Positions 57,695 to 64,000 of a DNA stretch of 64,000 nt are shown piece by piece. Below the pieces are notes generated by a model. That model was not told the origin of the DNA and did no database searches. It was given only the letters and a program-made list of their open reading frames with translations. Position numbers and translations under genes: made by a program. Numbering within the stretch: position 1 is the stretch's first letter; every line of letters starts with the position of its first letter. The DNA is from Hofstenia miamia (taxonomy: Eukaryota > Xenacoelomorpha > Acoela), in NCBI GenBank assembly GCA_004352715.1, contig SCFE01000004.1, forward strand, positions 1,347,047-1,411,046. Direction: 5' to 3'.

Positions 57695-58694
57695 NNNNNN
57701 NNNNNNNNNNNNNNNNNNNNNNNNNNNNNNNNNNNNNNNNNNNNNNNNNNNNNNNNNNNNNNNNNNNNNNNNNNNNNNNNNNNNNNNNNNNNNNNNNNNN
57801 NNNNNNNNNNNNNNNNNNNNNNNNNNNNNNNNNNNNNNNNNNNNNNNNNNNNNNNNNNNNNNNNNNNNNNNNNNNNNNNNNNNNNNNNNNNNNNNNNNNN
57901 NNNNNNNNNNNNNNNNNNNNNNNNNNNNNNNNNNNNNNNNNNNNNNNNNNNNNNNNNNNNNNNNNNNNNNNNNNNNNNNNNNNNNNNNNNNNNNNNNNNN
58001 NNNNNNNNNNNNNNNNNNNNNNNNNNNNNNNNNNNNNNNNNNNNNNNNNNNNNNNNNNNNNNNNNNNNNNNNNNNNNNNNNNNNNNNNNNNNNNNNNNNN
58101 NNNNNNNNNNNNNNNNNNNNNNNNNNNNNNNNNNNNNNNNNNNNNNNNNNNNNNNNNNNNNNNNNNNNNNNNNNNNNNNNNNNNNNNNNNNNNNNNNNNN
58201 NNNNNNNNNNNNNNNNNNNNNNNNNNNNNNNNNNNNNNNNNNNNNNNNNNNNNNNNNNNNNNNNNNNNNNNNNNNNNNNNNNNNNNNNNNNNNNNNNNNN
58301 NNNNNNNNNNNNNNNNNNNNNNNNNNNNNNNNNNNNNNNNNNNNNNNNNNNNNNNNNNNNNNNNNNNNNNNNNNNNNNNNNNNNNNNNNNNNNNNNNNNN
58401 NNNNNNNNNNNNNNNNNNNNNNNNNNNNNNNNNNNNNNNNNNNNNNNNNNNNNNNNNNNNNNNNNNNNNNNNNNNNNNNNNNNNNNNNNNNNNNNNNNNN
58501 NNNNNNNNNNNNNNNNNNNNNNNNNNNNNNNNNNNNNNNNNNNNNNNNNNNNNNNNNNNNNNNNNNNNNNNNNNNNNNNNNNNNNNNNNNNNNNNNNNNN
58601 NNNNNNNNNNNNNNNNNNNNNNNNNNNNNNNNNNNNNNNNNNNNNNNNNNNNNNNNNNNNNNNNNNNNNNNNNNNNNNNNNNNNNNNNNNNNNN
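57695..58694. other. Scaffold gap of exactly 1,000 N
   Basis: A round-number gap, probably of unknown true size. ORFs spanning it are meaningless. Confidence 0.98.
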
Positions 58695-58844
58695 CTCTGA
58701 CTCCATATGATGACAAGTGCTTCTGTAGAATTTTGGGCTGGTTGGGTAACTTAACTAGAAAACTAATTGACTCTGCAGAAGGTTTGAATAGCATTTACAA
58801 AACAGCCATGATTCTGGAAAATAGAATAACATAGAACTTATAAC

Positions 58845-61731
58845 TTAGAGGTGTAACATTGGTAATTCATCCAAGTAATAAACTACTTTAGGTAAAATCC
58901 AAGATGACCAATTCGTATGGCTTCCATCCAAAGCAAAATCTCCAGAGTGAAGTAAAGTGCTTAACCTATTGACTGGTGCTACCCTATTTGTCCCCATCAT
59001 GGTCACGTGATCAATGAACAGTGAGCAGTAGTCCTGCACTTGACTGAGAGTCATTTGTTCTAGGTTGGAGACATTGGCTCTGATCATTGTGATAATCTTG
59101 ATTCTCTTAGTGACATCATAGTACCAGGTTACATTCTCCATGTTATTGATCCACATTAAGTCACCCGCCACTTGAAAGAGAATGAGCACATGAGGCTGTA
59201 GGGCTGCAATTTTTTTGTGAATCATTTGTAACTGCACGTGCACTGGTAAACCGTGCATGAAGATGTCCATGATGTTGAGTTTACTGTTGATAAAGACACG
59301 CTCAGGATTTCCTCCAGCAATAAGTTTTTCTCTTACCACTTTGTATTCCCCTGTTCAGCTAGCTTTAATTGCTTCTTGCTTACTATTTACAAAGTTGACC
59401 TTATTGGATAGATTAGCCACTACCTTCTTCTTAGGTTTCTGAACCTTACATTTAGGTTGTATAAGGGGTGTCTCTATCATAGGCGGTGGTATGCACAGGA
59501 GATTTGATGTCTTTATCTTCTTCTCAAGTTTGCTGACTCCTGCAGTTGCGGCCAAGGTGGCTGTTCCAATTGTGACTGGATAGTTTATTCTTGCCTCCTT
59601 TATTGTGTCCCAAAACTTTCCTCTTAATCCTTTCTGCTGCAGATGTTCTATCTGTTGGTTAGAGATGTGCATATGGGCAGTGGTGCATTCCACATCCAGA
59701 GCTACTTGTTGCCCTGGGGACTGCAGAATGACCAGCTCCTCCTTGGTGAACATTTCAGTGAGACACAATTTCATTAGTGAGAGAACGTCTTTTTCCCAGC
59801 AATTGACCAGAATTCTCTGTTGGATAGTGAGATCCTCTAAAAATTTGCTAGGATCATGTTCAATCATCAGTATTTGTTCATCCTCAGTTACTAACCAATG
59901 AGGCATTGGTTTGGGGGATAGTGCCTTCCTGCCAAATTTTTCCAAGTTCACTTTCTCAATTAACTCATGAATGTGGGGTGAAAATTGTACCACTGAGGAT
60001 GCCAGTAGTTCCTCCTCTCTGTAAAACTGCTTGGGTGTCTGCATCATTTGATTGAAAATAATGATGGTAATGATTTTTCCCTCCTTGTTGATGTGATATG
60101 CTGATTCAGTGAATTGCCCATAGCCACATTCTGGATATTTCAGTTGGTACAATCAGAAGAAGGATTCAGTTCTTGCAGGGAGGTCATNNNNNNNNNNNNN
60201 NNNNNNNNGTTCCTCCTCTCTGTAAAACTGCTTGGGTGTCTGCATCATTTGATTGAAAATAATGATGGTAATGATTTTTCCCTCCTTGTTGATGTGATAT
60301 GCTGATTCAGTGAATTGCCCATAGCCACATTCTGGATATTTCAGTTGGTACAATCAGAAGAAGGATTCAGTTCTTGCAGGGAGGTCATGCCTGTGGATCT
60401 TGTCCAGGAATTGGTGAGTGGAGCCTGGCAGTTGCTCTACAAATCGTCTGGTGCTCATCACGGCATTGTCTGAGTAGAAAATCACAAGCTTGGTTTCAGC
60501 ATTCACACCCCACATATATTTCTTTACAATGTCGGAGAAAATGGGTTATGTCCAACAGACAAATGCCAAGTTGATTGCGGTTAAAATGATGGACATCTTG
60601 CCTGTTACACTGGTTGCCCCCACCAGTCAGGCATAATACTTTTTGAATTTATCCATGGGTCATTTAGTTTTCCCTGGAGAAAAGGGAGGACTGCATTTAT
60701 ATAGTAACCAGTTTTTTACTTTCCACAATAGGGGGCAAACTGTGATTTCATGGATTGTAGTTTCGTAAGAGATGACTGCTTCTCATGTGTCATTGGGATT
60801 TGTAACTGTGGTTCTTTCATCAAATAAATGGCGAGAATCCAGATGGCGCTGCAGGCATAGATGTTGGGTAGATTTTTCTCGGCAAATAAACTTTCTTTGA
60901 AGTTCTTCCAGTCTTGGGTGTTGTAGGAAACTTTAATATCTCTAAGTGTTCTTTCAGTAGATGAATGATAGTGGTGTGAGGGGCTCACTATGTCTAGGTG
61001 GGGCCAATCAGAGTCAGGGTTAAAGTCGGCTTTTAGGTCGGACCAGATGGGCTGGATCTCAGTTAATGTTTGGTTGCTCTGTGCAAATGCAAAACTTACG
61101 TGCATATCAGTTACTTTTAGGAGAGATGGGGTGTGTGGATCTGTAACCTCTAGAGTTTGCGCCTGGAGGATGACGTCAATGATCAGTTTCTGATCAACTG
61201 CCATTGATGTGATGGTACTCGTTGGTATAGTAGCAAATCTGTGTAGAGAAGCCTGGTTACTGGTAGTTGGCTCATGGCGTGTGGTGAGAGAGGGAGATAA
61301 TCATCTTTGGACAGAATCAAGAAGTTTTCCATATGGAAATGTAAATTTTCAATTGGTTCTGGTACTGTATCCTCATATTCATCCCTTCATAACATCATGA
61401 GATGTATGACCTCTACCTTAGCTATGTGATATGCTATTTCGATCTGTTCCATGATAGTTTCCATTAGAATTTTGTGTACTCTCAAGAAGTATATCAGTAA
61501 CAGGAAGTCAATGTTGACGCAGTCAAAACTTTTGATGGTTTTTCCACTATTTAAAAACTGACATAAATTATAAATGTTGAAGTCATTGTCTAAAAACGTA
61601 TGCACAGTGCTGCACCAGTAAAGGCGACTAAGTCCCTCTAGCATCCTTGAATTGTAAGAAATGATAGTATTGACTTTTAGGCGGTGAGAAGCATCTATCA
61701 CAAATGGGATTGCATCTATTGAACAATTCAT
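58845..61731 (-). pseudogene. ORF-X of gypsy copy C (unrecognised, downstream of integrase)
   Basis: Four large open pieces in order on the minus strand: 61,731-61,387, 61,204-60,716, 60,152-59,355 (repeated in part across an assembly gap) and 59,339-58,845. Together they would make roughly 900 residues. Blocks shared with copy A include TDMHVSFAFAQSNQ with TDICCKFSFSQSQQ, LMKLCLTEMFTKEELVILQS with MIKMHFFIESYSKQELECL, and KRIKIITMIRANV with KRLKIVTMISARV. The pieces are longer and less broken than in copy A, suggesting the protein was under constraint until recently. No zinc knuckle, DDE or clear membrane segment is visible. Env-like, gag-like or novel: unresolved. Confidence 0.6.
60008..60388. 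other. Direct duplication across a 21-N gap (likely assembly artefact)
   Basis: 60,008-60,187 and 60,209-60,388 (180 bp) appear identical, separated by N at 60,188-60,208. It looks like unmerged contig overlap and artificially duplicates part of ORF-X. Confidence 0.88.
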
Positions 61732-61989
61732 TTCACGACCATTGTATGTTCAGCAGAGTTGTTCTTTTGTTTCCTCTGATATATTGTCACATGTGATAGC
61801 TGTGGCTTTTCTAGTGGCTATGTAGTAAGGGTGTAGTGTTTCATCACCAACTTTGGAAATTTTCTTTCTTCAGTTTTCTGTGACCTAACAGTAGAAGCTC
61901 CTGCTGACGAGGTCTAGGGGGCTATTGAGTCACTCAACTGGGGGTGTTTACAATTTGTAACTCACTAAAAGTTGTTCTAGTTTTAAGAG

Positions 61990-62560
61990 TTTTTACTGAA
62001 GGGGTGGCCAGCTTCTCTCACGCACATGGGGATACATGTCTCTCCATGTAGGGGTGAGATGTTGAGGGCGTCTTCATGTCAATTCGTGAATGATTTCCAG
62101 TTCTTTCATTAAGGCCCGTAGGAGGTTGCTCTAGAACTGAGGGCCCTGATCAGAGACTAATTTTTGCATGGGTCCATACTTCAATACCCACTCTTTAACT
62201 ATCTTTTCTGCGACTTTCTCCGCCATTGTACTGCTTAAGGGGATCATGAGGGTGAATTTCATAAAGTGGTCAACCATTACAAGGATGTACTGAAACCCCT
62301 CGTTGTCTCTTGATAACTGTTCAAGGTCGACATGCACAAGTTCATTCGGACTCTCTGCTGCCTGAGACTCAAGCTTGGCTCTCTATTGGGGGAATTGGTT
62401 GGTGTTATGTAAAAGGCATTTCTCACATTTATCAATAATGTCAGTAACAGCAGCTCTTATGCCTTAAGTAACGTATCAGGAGTTGAAGGTCTTTTTGGTC
62501 TGGAGTATGCCTAAATGCCCCCTTTTGTGGACTCTGCAGACAAGATCTCTCTTGAAATAT
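61990..62560 (-). pseudogene. Gypsy copy C integrase (truncated core)
   Basis: The zinc-binding region has VHKRGH near 62,525 and CEKCLLHN near 62,410 (H-x3-H and C-x2-C). The core reads LVHVDLEQLSRDNEGFQYIL (first Asp), then GPMQKLVSDQGPQF (second Asp). Only RRPQH remains where HPQxNG with the catalytic Glu should be, so the third catalytic residue is missing. No GPY/F module recognised. Confidence 0.8.
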
Positions 62561-62586
62561 TTGGGAATGGCGAGTTGGTTGTTATG

Positions 62587-63220
62587 TCAACTCTTAACAT
62601 ACAGTAAACCATTCTTGTTTGTTTGCCAATTGTAGTGATTAAAGTACTGATTCACTTCCAGAGGAGTAGGAAAATAGGGATCTTTCATTCTCTTCATGAT
62701 CTGATCTAAGATCCAATCACAGTGTTGATGGCACATTATCTCTTCTTCTGAAATCTCTTCCCTAACGAGTATGGTGAGGATAGGTATCAACTGATATTTG
62801 GTATGAGGAATGAAGGAAAATGGAAACTTTTCCCCATTGGGTTTCTTGAGGTCTCTCTCATAACTGGGTAGTGCCATCCAGTAGTCGACGTTTAGATGGA
62901 GCCGACCAGGGTGGTGTTGTATTGAAAACGAAAAGTCATTTAGATACTCAATCCATCTAGCTATGATGTTAGATTTGTCACTGCTAAATTTCTTAAGCCA
63001 TGCAAGGGCACTGTTGTCTGTGCACACAACAAATTTGCATCCCAAGATAAAGTATCAGAATTTCTTCAGCAACTCAACTAAGGCAAGCATCTCGCATTTT
63101 GTTGCTCCATAATTTCTTTCTGAAGCTCAGAGTTTCCTGCTGAAATATTGGACGGGGCTCTCAATTCCATTGATGTCTTGGCTCAATATTCCACTGATAG
63201 CTATGGTACTGGCATCACAG
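62587..63220 (-). pseudogene. Gypsy copy C RNase H and tether
   Basis: FIINCDASTIAISGILSQ (first catalytic Asp), VQYFSRKL and FVVCTDNSALAWLKKF are RNase H landmarks. The end block HHPGRLHLNVDYWMALP is a decayed form of the usual GxxNxxADxLSRxP. The open 152-codon segment 63,045-62,587 then leads toward the integrase zinc domain. Confidence 0.8.
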
Positions 63221-63757
63221 TTGATGATGAAGTCTTTTATATAATTGGGAGTGTTTAATGATGGTATTTTCTTGAGCTCATTTTTTATGACTTCTAATGC
63301 TTCCTGTTCTTGCCACGTCCTCTTGAACTCAACGGACTTTTTGAGTAGGTTAGAGATGGTTTTGGTCTTCTCCGCCAAGTCTGGAAGGAACATGCCATAA
63401 TAATTAAGAAACCCCATCAATCATTGTACATCTCGACGGCTTTGTGGCATTTTGATCTTTTCTAGAAACTCTCTGGCGTTATTTTTTATGGAGATCTTTC
63501 CTGGCTTGATGACTTGCCCTAGAAAGATTACTTTCTTCTATGCCAAAGAACACTTGTTTCCATTAACTTTTAAACCTGCTCACTGTAGTAAATCTAGTGT
63601 GTGGCCGAGCTTATTCAGGTGTTCCTCAAAGGTATTACTAGCAACTAGGATATCATTGATATAGGCTGATATGCCAGGTTCGAGGATGTTGGCATTGTCT
63701 TTGAGTACTTTAGTCATGTACTGCTGAAAGGTAGCGGGCGTGTTACATAGGCCAAAT
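63127..63757 (-). pseudogene. Gypsy copy C RT palm and connection
   Basis: FGLCNTPATFQQYMTKVLKD leads to the polymerase box AYINDILVAS, where YIND replaces YxDD: the first catalytic Asp is Asn. The connection follows (MMGFLNYYGMFLPDLAEKT). Frames change between 63,580 and 63,420. Confidence 0.85.
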
Positions 63758-64000
63758 TGTAACATCCTCCACCTAGCTTATTACGCCGTGTCTAATTACT
63801 GATAATGAGTTCTCGGTAAATTGCGGGTGAGGTGTTACCAAGTTGTTGAACCATCAGACCTTCCTCTCTTATTAACTAGTTATGTTAATTAAGTAATCGA
63901 GTATTAACTATCACTGTTTAGGTTACGTAGTGGTCAGATGTTTCCTCTTCAGTTCTTCTGTGGGCCACTGCCCGAAGCCAATCTCCACAACACAGCTCCT
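63758..64000. repeat. LTR family, copy e (runs off the window)
   Basis: Starts TGTAACATCCTCCACCTAGC, matching the start of copies c and d, and inserts into the RT of gypsy copy C. Left flank AAAT would be the target duplication if repeated at the far end, which lies outside the window. It may be a solo LTR or the LTR of a complete element. Confidence 0.75.

Larger units (their letters stand above)
58845..63757 (-). mobile_element. Ty3/gypsy retrotransposon copy C (decayed)
   Basis: Minus-strand order RT palm, RNase H, integrase, ORF-X. The RT is cut at 63,757 by LTR copy e, whose TGTAAC start interrupts the codons for QFGL. The upstream RT half, protease and gag therefore lie beyond the window or are lost. 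No LTR was recognised at the left end, near the scaffold gap. Less AT-rich and better preserved than copy A. Confidence 0.85.

Noticed and set aside
57563-58834. Large plus- and minus-strand ORFs across 57.6-58.8 kb
   Set aside because: They consist almost entirely of 1,000 N; only short real flanks exist and neither shows a domain.
1-64000. tRNA, rRNA and CRISPR-like structures
   Set aside because: No cloverleaf-compatible B-box or T-loop pattern, rRNA motif or regularly spaced repeat was found by eye; microsatellites are not CRISPR.

Overview
This is a very AT-rich, repeat-dominated stretch of an invertebrate (metazoan) draft genome. The evidence is eukaryotic throughout: a PP2A-type phosphatase gene, splice-like signals, LTR and non-LTR retrotransposons, Tc1/mariner, hAT and piggyBac-like DNA transposons, many (TA)n microsatellites and scaffold gaps. 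The lineage cannot be fixed from the window. An AT-rich cnidarian, nematode or flatworm would all fit, and no species name is supported.

Only two open reading frames look intact. On the minus strand at 37,526-38,443 is an intronless 305-residue PP2A-like catalytic subunit. On the plus strand at 39,297-39,758 is a 153-residue CGGBP1-like zinc-finger protein. The second lies inside a compact 933-bp element with hAT-type terminal inverted repeats (TIRs) and its own TATA box, and is the most interesting object in the window.

Layout. 0-10 kb: a pogo-like deletion derivative, two mariner-like elements with TIRs and broken transposases, a Tc1-type MITE, and (TA)n arrays, several containing gaps. 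10.6-13.1 kb: a piggyBac-like element with TTAA duplication sits inside an older repeat whose empty-site copy is at 3.3-3.5 kb. 13.1-19.1 kb: decayed Ty3/gypsy copy A (minus). 19.9-26.6 kb: mariner and hAT fragments, an 8-bp-TSD hAT MITE, and repeats built on a CCACCAGTGG palindrome. 27.1-33.3 kb: gypsy copy B (minus) with both LTRs, a primer-binding site resembling the tRNA-Trp type, an inserted LINE fragment, and a 640-bp perfect palindrome at its 3' LTR. 33.3-37.5 kb: mostly unremarkable, with one MITE. 37.5-39.9 kb: the two intact ORFs. 40-46.6 kb: MITEs. 47-57 kb: four copies of a ~1.1-kb LTR family, one nested inside another, with a deleted LINE and a transposase-like remnant. 58.8-63.8 kb: gypsy copy C (minus), interrupted at its RT by a fifth copy of that LTR.

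Gypsy copies A and C share a roughly 900-1000 residue region downstream of integrase (here ORF-X) that I do not recognise. All three gypsy copies have a damaged YxDD polymerase motif and should be inactive. Several structures (two direct duplications across N gaps, one palindrome beginning at an N, one reordered LINE segment at an N) look like assembly artefacts. No RNA genes, CRISPR arrays or operons were found.
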